A DNA stretch of 64,000 nucleotides from Hemicordylus capensis (GCF_027244095.1 NC_069659.1:29606501-29670500), one strand, 5' to 3'; numbered from the stretch's first letter, positions 32,457-44,700 are shown. The notes: a model not told the origin generated them from the sequence alone. A program made the numbers and translations.

Positions 32457-35400
32457 ATGGCTCTCTTGGTCAGCATTTTGTACTTCTTGGTGCTCTCCTG
32501 CTGCCTGGAGGCTACAGCAGCCCGAAATTATGAGAACACCCTAACAGTGGAAAATGGAGGACCAAGGGGAAATTGGGGTGCCATCGAATTGTGCCCTGAA
32601 GGTTATGCTCGTGGATTCGCACTCAAGGTAAAAGTCTCCCTACTTTTGGAGCTCCCTCCATGGAGACACCTTGATGCCGGGGAGCTGTCCCAATCAGCAA
32701 TTTCCCCCATCCAGGGGTGGAGAGACCCCAATGCTAGTCGGGGGACAGACTACAGAGCTCCCCTCCCCCACCACTGTGCATGCATACTGGCCACATCCCT
32801 TGAATCTGTCATCAGATCCAGGAGGCATGGCCAGCATCCAGAAGTGATCCTGCATCTCCTCCCCACTCCGTCCCAGCTGGTGCATCAATGACAGCTGGGT
32901 GCTGCCTTTCTTCCTCTCCTTTCCTCTGAATGAGGAAGAGAAAGGAAAGAAGAAATGAGTCGATGCATGTGATGCTGATGCACGGGGAGTGGCCAGCACC
33001 TTGGAGAGGGTCTGGATGGCCCTTCACTTGCCAGCTGGAATGGAGTGGGGAAAGGGCTGTTCCTCTTGCTCCCAGCCAATGAGTGTTTTGTTCACTAGTT
33101 GGCAAGGCAGTGCCCCAGGGGAGGGGGCACCATGGAACCCCCCCCGCACCCCAGAAACCCAAGGACCTTTGTCCCCCTGCCCCCTTGTCCAATGAGGGTT
33201 TTGCCACTACTTCCATCCTCTCTTTTGAACATTTCCCAGACAACTGCTTTAGAACCCCGAAAGGCAAAGGTGAAGAAACAGTAGTACATAAAGGAATCAT
33301 CGAAAGGAATGAGAGAAGGCAAGAAAATGATGATGGTGGTGGGATCCGTTTTGATGAGGACAGGAAAGCAGATGTCAGCACAAGTATGGAGGAAGGTGAC
33401 AGTGTTGCATTACCATGATTGAATCACTTCCTGGAGCACTGAGAAGTCTTAGAGGTTTGCTGTGCTCCTTGGATTCTGGTTTCTCTTTGAGGGAGAGTCA
33501 CTGAAGATTCATCGTGTCTTTGTAGGATTTGGCTTTTTACACAAAGATACAGGCTGAACATTGGGTAAAGTTAGAAATATTGTAGAACATCCATCTAAGT
33601 CAGCAGCACATTAAATCAGGGAGCCCAAATTATGCATCTGAGAGCAAAGGACGAGCAAAGGACCCTAACCCTGCTAACTTGGCAAAGAGACACCTTTTAA
33701 CGAGGTGATTCTCATTATTTAGTAGGGGGAGAGTTACTGGCCCTATCCACTCCCAGCACAGTACCTCCAGTGACTGTTGCTGGTGGCTATCTTATGTTTC
33801 TCTTTATATTGTGAGCCCTTTGGGGAGAGGGATCCATCTTATTTATTTGTTAATTCTCTGTGTAAACCGCCCTGAGCCATTTTTGGAAGGGCGGTATAGA
33901 AATCAATCAATCAAACAAACAATGAATGAATTCAGACAAAGCTGTTAGTGTAGGAATAACTTGAATCCGGTTGGGAGCTTCATTGCTAGAAGAGGCCAGT
34001 TAAGGCCTGCAAGGTGGGGGTTGCCTATAACACGACTGAATTTCTTCTATGGCTTGCCCATCTGGGTCCCTGGGACTGGCTGGATGTACAAGTTGCTGTT
34101 GGCTGACTTGGATGTGAATGCAAATCCCCAAGCTTGGCTAGGAATTGTTCTGCACTAGTAGTCAAGGACTAGTGCTGAAGCTGCTCATCGTTGATCTGAC
34201 TGGACCAGTACGATGCTGTCCAGTTCCAGCAGGAGGGAACCAGTGTGAACGGCTAATTTCCACTGAAAAGATTGTGCTGTAATTTTACAAAATGTGGGCA
34301 GCAGTAGAGTGCAGCATCAGTGTTATCATCACTCCTTCTCTTCACCACCAGGTACAGGAACGCCAGGGTATATTGCGTGATGATACAGCTCTGAATGGCA
34401 TTCGCCTTTACTGCACTAATGGTGAAGTCATTGAGTCAAAAACTGGACCGTGAGTGACTGTTTGTTTCCTTTTCCCCTTTGACTTTCCTGCTTGAACTGT
34501 GGAAGGGGCTGGGTTGCTTTCACTGTTGCTGGATTGACAGACAGAATCTGTCTGAATCCTTCTGAGCGCTCTCTGGCTGACATACTATGCAATGTTCTAC
34601 CTTCCTTTTAAGGGAAGTGTGTGCACTTGTCCAAAATTCAATAATTAGCCGGGCAGAATGTTGTTGCCCTGTCGCCATTCTGCTGGACAGGAGTTGAAAG
34701 GCTTTTTATAGGGTTTGTTTTTATTGTGGGCTTCAGGGCCATCTGGGGTTGTGGATGAGTGGCTTCCAAAATACCTATAGAATGTACTGCTATTGTCTAT
34801 AGGAATTTGGATCCACTGATTTATAAAAGGTGTGGAGGTATTGGTGCACTCCTGGATCGTCCCTGATCTGTCTAAGATCCTGGATGGCAGCAACATTTCT
34901 GATCCTTTACCTCCTATTACTAATGTGGTAACACTGACAGTAGCTTACAGGATCCCAATTCTGAGGGGGAAAGGGACCAAGAGGGACTGAGAAACTCCAA
35001 GTGTAATGTAGAAAGCTGAAGGGAGCCAGGCTTTTATCTATAGCTCGGAGTTTATTGCTAACACCTTAGGTGAGCAACTAGGTTTTTTGAAGCACCACTA
35101 AGATCAATAGATATGTCATGGGTGTGTATGAATGTGTTAGGAACTGACCTATCATGCTCCTGAGAGATCTCATAAGAGCAGTAGTGGCCTGCACTAACAA
35201 GGTGGAGGACTCCCGCTGTCCCAGACCAGGGGTTCCCAATCCGTGGTACTCCAGATGGTGCTGGACTACAACTCCTATCATCCCCAGCTACAATTTATAG
35301 TGGCTGGGAATGATGAGAGTTGTGGTTCAGCAACATCTGGAGTACCACAGGTTGGGATTCCCTGTCCCAGATAACTAGAGATTCCTGGGTTAAACTTTTC

Positions 35401-36592
35401 TTACCCAGGAATCTCTGATTGCAAGAAAAACCTTACCATGTGCTATGAAATGGGTAAAGGGACAATAAAGCGATAATTGGCTAATGGGCATAACCGTTGA
35501 AGGTATAACCTCCACTATTCAGAGTTTGTACATGGGTGGCCCCAAGACCTTTCCTGCGGGTGGGGGCAAATCTGCAAGCTTATACCCACACCTGGAAGTA
35601 AGCCCCATTGAATTCAATAGGATTGGCTCAATGTAGAGGGGAAATGCCTTCCTTAATCCCCCTCCGAGGCTCATGTAAGAACTTCAGTTTTCAGAAATTG
35701 AGAATTAAGAATGGGAGAGTTCTCTCTCCATTTTACCCTGTTTGCCTACAGCCCCCCACCCCTCCCGCCCCTTAGGTTGGACACCGTCCAATCTGCCTCC
35801 CTTTTAACAGAAAGTGTGTGCACTTGTGTAAGAGTGCACTTGTGAAAATGCAAGCATTACAAAGACAGAGTTGCATAATAGACAGACAGTGGCTGTCAAT
35901 AGCTCACGGGTCTGCAACTACCTTTTCTTCCACCCACCACCCTCCTTAAGCTAGGTGTTGCCTTTTGCAAGTATATACCCAAACTGGCCCGTGAAATGAT
36001 TCAGCCTTGTTTTGTGTTCAAACTGTTTGGCTGGACAGGGAACCAGAATGGGCCAGGTTGATTCAAATCCGGTTCAAATTCAAACCAAAATGGCAAAACC
36101 AGTTCTGTGCCCATTTTGACTGATGTATGGGTCGACATGTTCTACTGTCCCTTATGCAAGATTTCAAAACTGCAATATTCATATTACTGACAATACCATT
36201 TGAGACCTGTGGGATGTTATTTGTACAGTACGTATATTGTTTAATATAATTCATATATTTCTCAGAATATTATAATCGTTGTCTTCTTTGGCAGGTGGGG
36301 AGAATGGACAGAGGCTAAGTATTGTCCCAAAAGGAACTTAATCTCCTTCACTCTGAGAGTGGACAAACGCCGAGGGTTTGGTCATGATAATAAAGCAGCT
36401 GTCAATGTCCGGTTCATCTGTCAAGGTGGACAAGTTCTGACAGGCAACTCATATAAATCAGGTGATTTTGGCCCATGGAGTGATCGCTGTAGCTCTAGCT
36501 CCATATGTGGGCTTCAGACAAAGGTAGAGGACCAACAAGGTAGTGGTGATGAATCCGCACTTAATGATGTAAGATTTTTCTGTTGTTCCTGA
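32457..36592 (+). CDS. VMO1: VMO1-like gene B, complete (three coding exons)
   Basis: Coding exons are 32457-32627, 34352-34449 and 36295-36592, joined by canonical CAG acceptors and GTAAAA/GTGAGT donors at phases 0 and 2. The sum is 567 nt, so 188 aa plus a stop. Residues 1-22 form a signal peptide (MALLVSILYFLVLSCCLEAT). The body has the three VMO1 repeats: NGGPRGNWGAIELCPEGYA, the [13 protein letters not shown] stretch in exon 2, and WGEWTEAKYCPKG through GDESALNDVRFFCC in exon 3. All eight cysteines of the family are present after the signal. Family members are secreted beta-prism I proteins of the egg outer coat, about 180-200 aa long. Exon 2 has one more codon than in C and D. An acceptor at 32430-32431 precedes the ATG by 25 bp, so an upstream untranslated exon is expected (candidate at 28454). 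Intron 1 is 1.7 kb and intron 2 is 1.8 kb. Confidence 0.93.
33690..33925 (-). repeat. Dispersed SINE-like repeat in gene B intron 1
   Basis: A reversed copy of the 1.6-kb family ('ggtgattctcattatttag', 'cagtgactgttgctggtggc', 'gggcggtatagaaatcaatc'). Confidence 0.7.
35227..35364. mobile_element. 138-bp palindromic hAT MITE in gene B intron 2
   Basis: The ends are CAGGGGTTCCCAAT and ATTCCCTG. The arms 'ggtactccagatg' and 'catctggagtacc' are inverted copies, as are 'ggactacaactcctatcat' and 'atgatgagagttgtggttc'. Flanks are TCCCAGAC and TCCCAGAT (one change in eight). Confidence 0.9.
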
Positions 36593-36677
36593 ACCATAAG
36601 AGCTCTCCCTGCTTATAAAACTGTGTGTCTGTTTTCGAGTGGGTTTGTTGAGATGAAACAAACACAATTAAAAGTTG

Positions 36678-36683
36678 AATAAA
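36678..36683 (+). promoter_or_regulatory. Polyadenylation signal of gene B
   Basis: AATAAA lies 86 bp past the stop codon at 36590-36592. The surrounding 'acacaattaaaagttg' is also conserved downstream of gene C, where the corresponding signal is ATTAAA. Confidence 0.8.
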
Positions 36684-36880
36684 GAGCTGTATGTATTGTT
36701 TTTTCTCTGACCACTTGCCTCTGTGTGCATTGCTACTGTGTAGGGGAGATCAGATATCAATTACCACAATAGGAATTTCCCCGACACCCCCGCCAATCCC
36801 AATGAGGATGGGACGGGCATGGTAAGTTGAATGAGGGCCATATTTTATGAACTAACCAACAAGGATCTGTACGAGTGTGA

Positions 36881-38656
36881 TAGGGGTGTGCAATTGGGAT
36901 TTTTGGTGTTTTGATTCGGATCCGAACCAAAACACCCCTGTTCTTTTTTGTATCCGAATATTGCCCATCCGAATCACCCCTGATTCAATTCGGATCCGAA
37001 TTTATCTGAATCAGAATCTCAATTGATTTGGATTTAAAAATGGGTTCAAGGGGCAAAATAGTGGGGTGTGGTGGTATTGCCCAATGGGTGGAGGCTTCCA
37101 CCCAAATTTCAGGGGGATTGGGCAAAGGGCTGATTTTTGGTGAATTTTTGTAGTGTCCTTGGGGCAGATCGGGGGCATAATGTGGGATCTGGGCCAAAAG
37201 ATTGGGGTGGGGTGGTAGTGCTAATGGGTGGAGGCTACCACCCCAATTGCAGAGTGATTGGGCAGAGGGCTGATTTTTGGTGAATTTCTGAAGTTCTGAA
37301 GGTTTCCCCCCATTAGGTATAATGAAGGGTGTATTGCTTCATGTTGGGGGGAAAGGGGTGGCCTAGAGCGGTGTGGGGTTGGTGGTAGTGCCTGGTAGGG
37401 GCAAGGACGCTACCTGAATTTTTTCAAAGGATTTGGGCAGAGGGCTGATTTTTGATGAATTGTTGAAGTTTACGCGTCTTTAAGGTTTTTCCTCTTAATA
37501 AGTTATAATGGAGCTTTCAGCAGCCCCATAAGTGCACTTGGGGGGTGCTAGGGTGGCCCAGAGCGAGTGGTGGTGTAGTGCACATAGGGTGCCAACCACC
37601 CCCCATGGGTTTCTAACCCATGGGGTACAGGGTTCTGTTGTTTCTGAGGTATTCTGAGTGTGGATTCTATGATAGCAAATTAGAGTGGATTCATGGTGTC
37701 TCATTGAAAATCTCATTTGCTATCATAGAATCCACGCTCAGAATACCTCAGAAACAACAGAACCCTGTACCCCATGGGTTAAAAAACCATGGGTATGTTT
37801 GGCACCCTATGTGCACTACACCACCACTCACTCTGGGCCACCCCAGAACCCCCCCAAGTGCACTTATGGGGCTGCTGAAAGCTCCATTATAACTCATTAT
37901 GAGGAAAAACCTTAAAGACGCGCAAACTTCAACAATTCACCAAAAATCAGCCCTCTGCCCAAATCCTTTGAAAAAATACAGGTACCGTCCTTGCCCCTAC
38001 CAGGCACTACCACCAACCCCACACTGCTCTAGGACACCCCTTTCCCCCCGACGTGAAGTGATACACCCTTCATTATACCTAATGGGGGGAAACCTTAAAG
38101 ACGCGTAAACTTCAGAAATTCACCAAATATCAGCCCTCTGCCCAATCCCTCTGCAATTGGGGTGGTAGCCTCCACCCATTAGGCACTACCATTCCACCCC
38201 AATCTTTTGGCCCAGATCCCATGTTATGCCCCCTATCTGCCCCAAAGACACTAAAACTTCAGAAATTCACCAAAAATCAGCCCTTTGCCCAATCCCTCTG
38301 CAATTGGGGTGGTAACCTCCACCCGATAGGCGCTACCACCCCACCCCACTATTTTGCCCCTGGAACCCAAAATTTGAGTAGACGTCACATCAGACCTTTT
38401 TGCATTGAAGTCAATGGGAGGCAAAAAGGCGGGAAATTCAAATAGACGTCATAGCTCAAAATGGAGGGGGGGAAAGAAGACCACAAAATGGAGGTCCAAA
38501 ACAACTGAATATTCAGATCCTAATCAGGGGTGATTCATTTCGAATCCAATTTTTTTCTGATCTCTTCGTGGGTGATTCGGTTCGGATCCGAATCACCCGA
38601 AATTCGTTGTTTCGGGTACAGATCATTCTGCACCCGAAACATTTCACACATCCCTA
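36881..38656. mobile_element. 1.78-kb palindromic non-autonomous hAT element, intact ends
   Basis: The 8-bp duplication GAGTGTGA is perfect at 36873-36880 and 38657-38664. Ends are TAGGGGTGTGCA and the reverse of TAGGGATGTGTG. The whole element is a long inverted repeat. The centre is near 37.69 kb, where 'tctatgatagcaaatt' and 'atttgctatcatagaatcc' face each other. Each arm holds several ~180-bp modules ('caaagggctgatttttggtg', 'gaaggtttccccccattag', 'ggtggtagtgcc'). There is no transposase and frames are not conserved. It sits inside a LINE reverse transcriptase fragment that continues on the right. Confidence 0.93.
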
Positions 38657-38664
38657 GAGTGTGA

Positions 38665-38935
38665 TACTTAATATGGTATCTCGCAGGGCTCTATATTGCC
38701 TGCAGTGCTCGTTAACATCTATAAGTAACCACTGTAATGGAATATCAGAAGATTTGGTGCAGGGTGTTATCAATATGCTGATGACACCCAAATCTCTGTC
38801 TCCATGTCAACATCATCAGGAGAAAGCATAGCCTCCCTAAATGCCTGCCTGGAGGCAGTGATAGGCTGGATGAGGGATAACAAACTGAGAATGAATCCAG
38901 ATAAAACAGAGGTACTTATTGTGCAGGGTTGGAAC
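38665..38935 (+). mobile_element. L2/CR1-like LINE, reverse transcriptase fragment
   Basis: The plus strand reads YGISQGSILPAVLVNIYK, a stop, then NIRRFGAGCYQYADDTQISV, then IGWMRDNKLRMNPDKTEVLI. The YADD box and the following palm motif are visible. It is interrupted on the left by the hAT element. Confidence 0.85.
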
Positions 38936-39009
38936 TGGTCAATGACGAAGAAAACAAGGAATAAAAATAATACAATACAGTAAAAATGTACAACATCAAA
39001 AGATTGCAA

Positions 39010-40140
39010 GGTCATACACAGCAAAGTTGATCTCGTCTCATTTTACATGGTCCAGCAAATAACCCAGTTTATCTTTTAAAAGAGGTTCTATCCATATAGG
39101 GTGTATAGTCCTATAAAGGCACAGTGTCAAAGGACGTGCACTATCGACTCAACAACTCCAGCGCCATAAGGGCATAACCGATTCCTTAAGTTAATTCCCT
39201 TAAACCTCCCTTCTAACACCGCAGAAGGTATCACATTAAAGTGTGCCTGTGAGAAAGCTCATGTATGACTTAACGTGGTCAGGCATATCAAGTATCCTGC
39301 TGGCTGGGGATAGTTGAAAAAACTGCTTATTGTGTTCTTTGCAGTAATCAAACTTAGTTCTCTTTTTTCCTCCATATCTTGCACTCTTTGCTTAACTATC
39401 TTTTTAGCAGCATCAGGTGTTAAAGATGACAGATATTGCCGTGAGAACCCACAGTTACCAGAGATGACCTGTGAGTTCTTTCACCAAGATGACTGGAATT
39501 CATCTTCCAACACTAATGGCCCAAGGGCTGGGTGGGCAGTTTAAGCCAAAAATTAGTCAGCTATAACCATGCCTGGGCTTCAACTCGAATCACTCCAGAT
39601 TCAAGGTGTAATGCGGCTTTGGATTTAGTAAGGTGAAAAATAGCCCGAAGGAAGCCTGGCTCAACAGCTTCCAATATAGAAAAGTTACCTGTAGGGAAGA
39701 TCTGAATCCTGTATAACATTTGGGCTAATATTTTGGCCTGGAGCACCTTGAGGGCTGCTGGAATATAATACCCACCTTTAGTATAGATTTTTTTTTTTTT
39801 TAACAACAGTTGACCTCCTTTGGGCACGTGCTGCCACATACTCATAATGCGGTTTCCATTACCCTCCAGAGTGAAAAACGATGCCTAAATATTTAAAAGT
39901 ATGAACCTGTGGAACCCTGATGCCATTTATTACCCATTTATGGTTTTTTGGTTTCTTCCCAAATACCATGAGTTTAGACTTCTGGGCATTAATGATAAGA
40001 GATTCATTCTCACAAAATTGCGTGAGTATTCTCAAAGCTCTTCACATGCTGACTAGTGTTGTAGATAATATAACCACATCGTTGGCATAGAGTAGTATCT
40101 GCTGGCATAGTAATATCAATTGAACTCCCTGGGCTGAGGT
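39010..40140 (-). mobile_element. APE-type LINE, ORF2 fragment
   Basis: The minus strand reads the YADD-containing palm region near 40.1 kb as at 17.2 kb. It continues through VINGIRV, then QAKILAQMLYRIQIFPTGNF and KSKAALHLESGVIRVEAQAW at 39.56-39.75 kb, the region after the palm. Its left part reaches the edge of the L2-like piece at about 38.94 kb. It is decayed. Copy 1 of the duplication contains only the right 310 bp. Confidence 0.7.
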
Positions 40141-43100
40141 ATTTAGGAACTAGACTTTAAGAGCCTCTTCTCAAGACTGGGGAGAAGGGCTCCAGAGTGG
40201 GCTGTGGGGAAGTCGGGTTAACTGTACCTTCCCTGCAGATGAGCAGTTCCTGGCAGTAGCTCCGAGGGTTGGGGTCCTGGGTCATGCCGCCCCTGGTGCT
40301 CCAATAATGTGCTGCGCAAGTGTGCAGTTCATTATTGGGAGCTCCCTCCCTCCCGAGTCTGCCAGCAATGGCTGCTAGTAGCCACAGTTGTCACACGACC
40401 AGAGAAACAAGTTTAAAGGAGTGCTTGCTTCCTTAACCACATTTTAAAGGGTGGCTCAATAGGCTGGTTTGCTGCTGTGTTGTTGCTGGGATTGGGCCCG
40501 ATCCCCGTGGGTGACACATGCATGCAAAACTGTGATGGGCTCCCTTAAGCTCTAAATCCTTTTGGCACTCAGCATCCAAAATGTGCTGCCTAAAGCTTGA
40601 TTTGACTTCACTTTACCCCAGTGATAACTTCAATGGGATAATTTCTCCCCTTGCCTGTGGGCAAAGTACCACGCTTGGAAGTCCACTGGGCCAAAGCAAG
40701 GAGTGCTCAGAAAGGTTTCCTTTCCGTACCCATATTCTGTAAAGGAATATGATATATAAGTGTGGTTTACTTTACAGAGACCAGTAGACAATTAAAAATC
40801 ACACAAGTAATATTTTTCATTCAAGAGAGGCCTGTAATGGGCCAAAAATGGCCTGTAACGGGACTAAAATGATGGGGGGGGGAGGCCAGCGAGGGGAGAG
40901 GGACATCCAGAGACCCCCGCTAAGGCTGTGACAGCATCCCCAGAGTCTAGTAGTGATGTTAAGTCTGCCATTTTCCCTCCCCAGATATTTTTTTGTCCCA
41001 CCCCTGAGCCAGGCCTGAACCAGTTTGGACTAGAGACAAAATGGCACAGCTCCAGTGTGTGCAGAACTGAGCCAGACCCGGTTCAGTTCGAGTCCAGTTC
41101 CACCAGTTTTTCCCATTTTGTGTACACCCCTAGACTAAGGCAATGCGGGGGAATGGACATAATAGCATTTTTCATATATCTGAAAGCCTGTAAAACATAA
41201 GAGGGCTTTTTCTCTGCTGCTCCCAAAGGCAGAATTGGATCTAATGGGCTTAAGTTACAGGACGGTAGTGTTTGGTTACCTGGGCAGTAGTTGGTTGTCC
41301 CTCACTGGTCGTCTTCAAGGTAAAGCTGGAGAGCTATCAGTTGAGATGCTCTAGCTCTCGATTTCTTGCACAGAGTGGACTAGGGTTGGACTAGATGGCC
41401 TGCAAGTTACCCTCCAATGCTATGATTCTGTGAGCCCACTCTTGGTCTTGCCTTACCTTTTCCTGCTTTGCTCCCCACAGGCTCCGAACGTCCCCTTCTT
41501 ATTCCTGCCAGTCATGCCATGTCGTTTTATCACTGCACCATTCTCATCGACTTACTCACTCACTTACTTACTTACACGACATTTATATCCCAATCTTCCT
41601 GTAAGGAGCACAGAGCGATGCACACAGTTATGTTTATCCTCACAACAACCCTGTGAGGTAAGATAGGCTCCCATCGAACTGACCGGCTCAGATTCACCCT
41701 GTGAGTTGGACAGGGTTTTGAACTTGGGTCTCCAATACTCTAAGCACTACACCACGCTGGCTTAGACTGTCTTTAACAAATTGTTACCAGCTTGGCTTTC
41801 ACACCAACACACCTCTTCATCAAAAGCTTCACCCAGATTATTTCATCAGAAAGGGCCCAGTCTATCAAAGATCCAGGTTCTTCTCCTTCCCTCCAAGAGG
41901 GTATCGTGCCCCAGAGAGCATATCCTCCAATACTATACTTCCTTCTTCACTGCTCCTAGATTTCTTATAAACACTGCTGTCAGCATGCTTGTTCCAACCT
42001 GAACCACAAGATTAAAGGTAAAGTGTGCAGTCAAGTTGATTTTGACTCCTGGCGCCGAAAGAACTCTGTGGTTTTCTTTGGTGGAATACAGGAGTGGTGT
42101 TTACCCGTGTTTTCACCCGGGTTTGGGAGTTTTGTGTGCTCCCAAACGTCAGTTGTGTGGCAGCAAGGTAGGAGGAAAACCTGGGCAGAAGTGATTCCCC
42201 GGAAGCAAGGTAGGTGGAAAAGCTACCCAGGTTTACCTCCTACCTTGCTTCTATACAACTGAAAATTAGGAGCACACAAAACTCTCACACCTGGATAGAA
42301 GACAGTTTTTGATTCTGTGAACCACCTCTTTGTCAAGCTTAAAAGGCCCCATAGCATTACATCATAGGGATGTGCCCGAAACAATTTCGGTGCTGGCGGG
42401 GGTGGTTCTTTAAGGGCGGGGGAGGGTGCACTCACCCCTTTCGCTGCAGTCCCTCATCGGCGCTCCATTATTTTCAATCCCCTTGGGGCAGCAGCATTAT
42501 TCCCTGCCACCCTGTTCCCCTCATCGGCCCGAATTACCGATCGTGTGTGCACCCATCACATGTGTGCGTGTGCCCCGTGTACATCCATGCACATGACGGG
42601 TGCATGCACGATCGGTACTTCTGGCCACTTCCAGCTGATGAGGGCAATGGGGCGGATGGGAGGAACACTGCTTTCCCAAGGGGATTGAAAAATTAAGGCA
42701 AGCTGGTGGGGGAAATGCGGAAGGAGGGGTGAGTGCACCCTTCCTCGCCCTTAAAAAACCACTCCTGCCGGCACCAAAACGCTGAGACGGCCAGGAAACT
42801 GAAACATTTTGGAGGCCTTTAGAGTGGCCTCCAAAATGTTTCAGTCTCAAGCCTCTTACAAAATGGGTTGGACATCCCACCCTGGTGTGTCACTCATTCT
42901 ACACTGCTCATGGTTACAACTGCATTCATCTGAAACCAATGCCTGTTGCTGTGATGGTAGGTCTTGGTCTAAACCTGGCCACAGTCTAAACACATTCCAA
43001 TACACCTTACAGGGTTTTTTTTTAATTGCACAGAACTATCAACTCAATATGATAAATAATTGTGTAGCCATATAAGCATTTTTTAATCTTATCAGAATGA

Positions 43101-44336
43101 TACTGTCTGTTTTAGAGTCTTTTTCCTTTCTCCTTAATTTTTCAACCAGTTATGTAAAACTTGAAATTTAGTCATTTATTTGGTAACCAGGGGCCCCTCA
43201 TAATGTGAGGCACTAGGCTGTAGCTTGCTTAACCTCCACCTAAATCTGGCACTGCCTATGATATAGTCATAGTTTCTACCTCTCTCCTATGCCTGTGATG
43301 CTCATGATAGTAATTCTAAAGGCGATGACACAAATGCCATGACTCTGCATATAATGGTCAAGTGAGCTGCATCAGATCATCGTGGAATTAAAGAAAAAAA
43401 ATCAGTTTGTCAGGTATAGTTAGTATTGTCTCCTTAAAACTGGCTGCCTCTGTAGATGCAATTCAAAAGAAACAAAAAGAAAAAAACAAATGAGCAAGGG
43501 AACTGACCTCAGACTTTCCCCATCTTACATCTAGGTTGGACTTCAGTCAGAAGCCCTATCCAGACATTATGTTCAACGTACATACAATGAGTGTACAGTG
43601 CTCATAGATACAGATCTGAATACTGTGACAGTTATTTACATGTTATGTTGAACACAGGTACAGTAGTACATTTCCTATCTGAAGTGGCCTGTATCCAGGT
43701 TCACTTTAAAAATGAACACAGTTCAAGCCATTCACACAAAAACATGTACGGTCATACAGACATCTGTGCATTCTGTAGAGCAGAGCTGGTCTTGTGGTAG
43801 CAAGCATGACTTGTCCCCTTCGCTAAGCAGGGTCCACCCTGGTTGCTTATGAACGGAAGACTAGAAGTGTGAGCACTGTACGATATTCCCCTCAGGGGAT
43901 GGAAGCACTCTGGGAAGGGCAGAAGGTTCCAGGTTCCCTCCCTGGCTTCTCCAAGATAGGGGTGAGAGAGATTCCTGCCTGCAACCTTGGAGAAGCTGCT
44001 ACCAGTCTGTGAAGGAAATATTGGGCTTGATAGGCCAGTGGTCTGTCTCAGTATATGGCAACCTTCCTATGTATGGTTTTAAGTTTCCCAGTGCTAGGTG
44101 GTTCCAGGTTTCCAACACAAGGCCTCAAACCTAATGTAAACAAAGAGACAATAGAGACTCCACCTGTAAATGTGCAAGGATCAAGAGAAGCATAATGGGA
44201 ACATGGCATATTTCCGTGGGGGATGGAGCAAAGTCCAAATGAACTATTTTCAGTGTGAGATTAAATACGTGAAAGGATAATCAAGACAGGGGCAGGTCAA
44301 GATACTTTGTTACCTGAGGCAATGGACAATATGACA
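39768..44336 (+). repeat. Segmental duplication, copy 2 (4.6 kb)
   Basis: The partner of 17005-22478, same orientation. Two segments present in copy 1 are missing: 736 bp between TCAAGAG repeats (junction at 40821-40827) and 205 bp between GTTTACC repeats (junction at 42099-42105). The first removes the left part of a hAT element that is complete in copy 1. The second removes most of a SINE. Both changes are therefore best read as deletions after duplication. Copy 2 contains its own reduced hAT end (to 41132), a Sauria SINE (41560-41763), MITEs and a 5S-like SINE (43787-44078). Confidence 0.85.
42798..42845. repeat. Perfect 20-bp inverted repeat
   Basis: The arms 42798-42817 and 42826-42845 are exact reverse complements around an 8-base loop. 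The aligned place in copy 1 (about 20.95 kb) has only a single half, so this is a local foldback gain or a loss in copy 1. Confidence 0.9.
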
Positions 44337-44700
44337 CCCACCCACTCCTAAGCAGGTCATGCCGCTGAGACAGCACTCTCAGACTATGTCACCCAGCCAG
44401 GTGGTGATTGCAGGAGTGTGCCTAGCTTCGATTGGCGGTCGGTGGGGGTGGGACGAAGGGGAGGAGAAGGGAAAGAAGAGGAGGAGAGGGCCTGCCCCTG
44501 CAGTGTGAGAAAGGAAAATAAACAGCAAGCCACAGAGGGGTGTGGAAGGGCAGTGGCAGAGGCCTGAGGGGTGGTACCTATGGTGGCGAGGGGGTAGTCA
44601 ACTATTCTAAAACAAAGTTGATGGTATTCTCAGTCAGATATAAATGAAATGGGCATACAGTACATGAAATAGAACATACATCCTCTTTTAAAATATCTGG
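44337..44700. other. No gene seen
   Basis: Purine-rich (GGAGA-type) unique sequence after the duplication boundary. No feature recognised. Confidence 0.4.

Noticed and set aside
32812-33418. Long frames in gene B intron 1
   Set aside because: They lie between well-supported exons 1 and 2, overlap each other on both strands and show no conserved domain.
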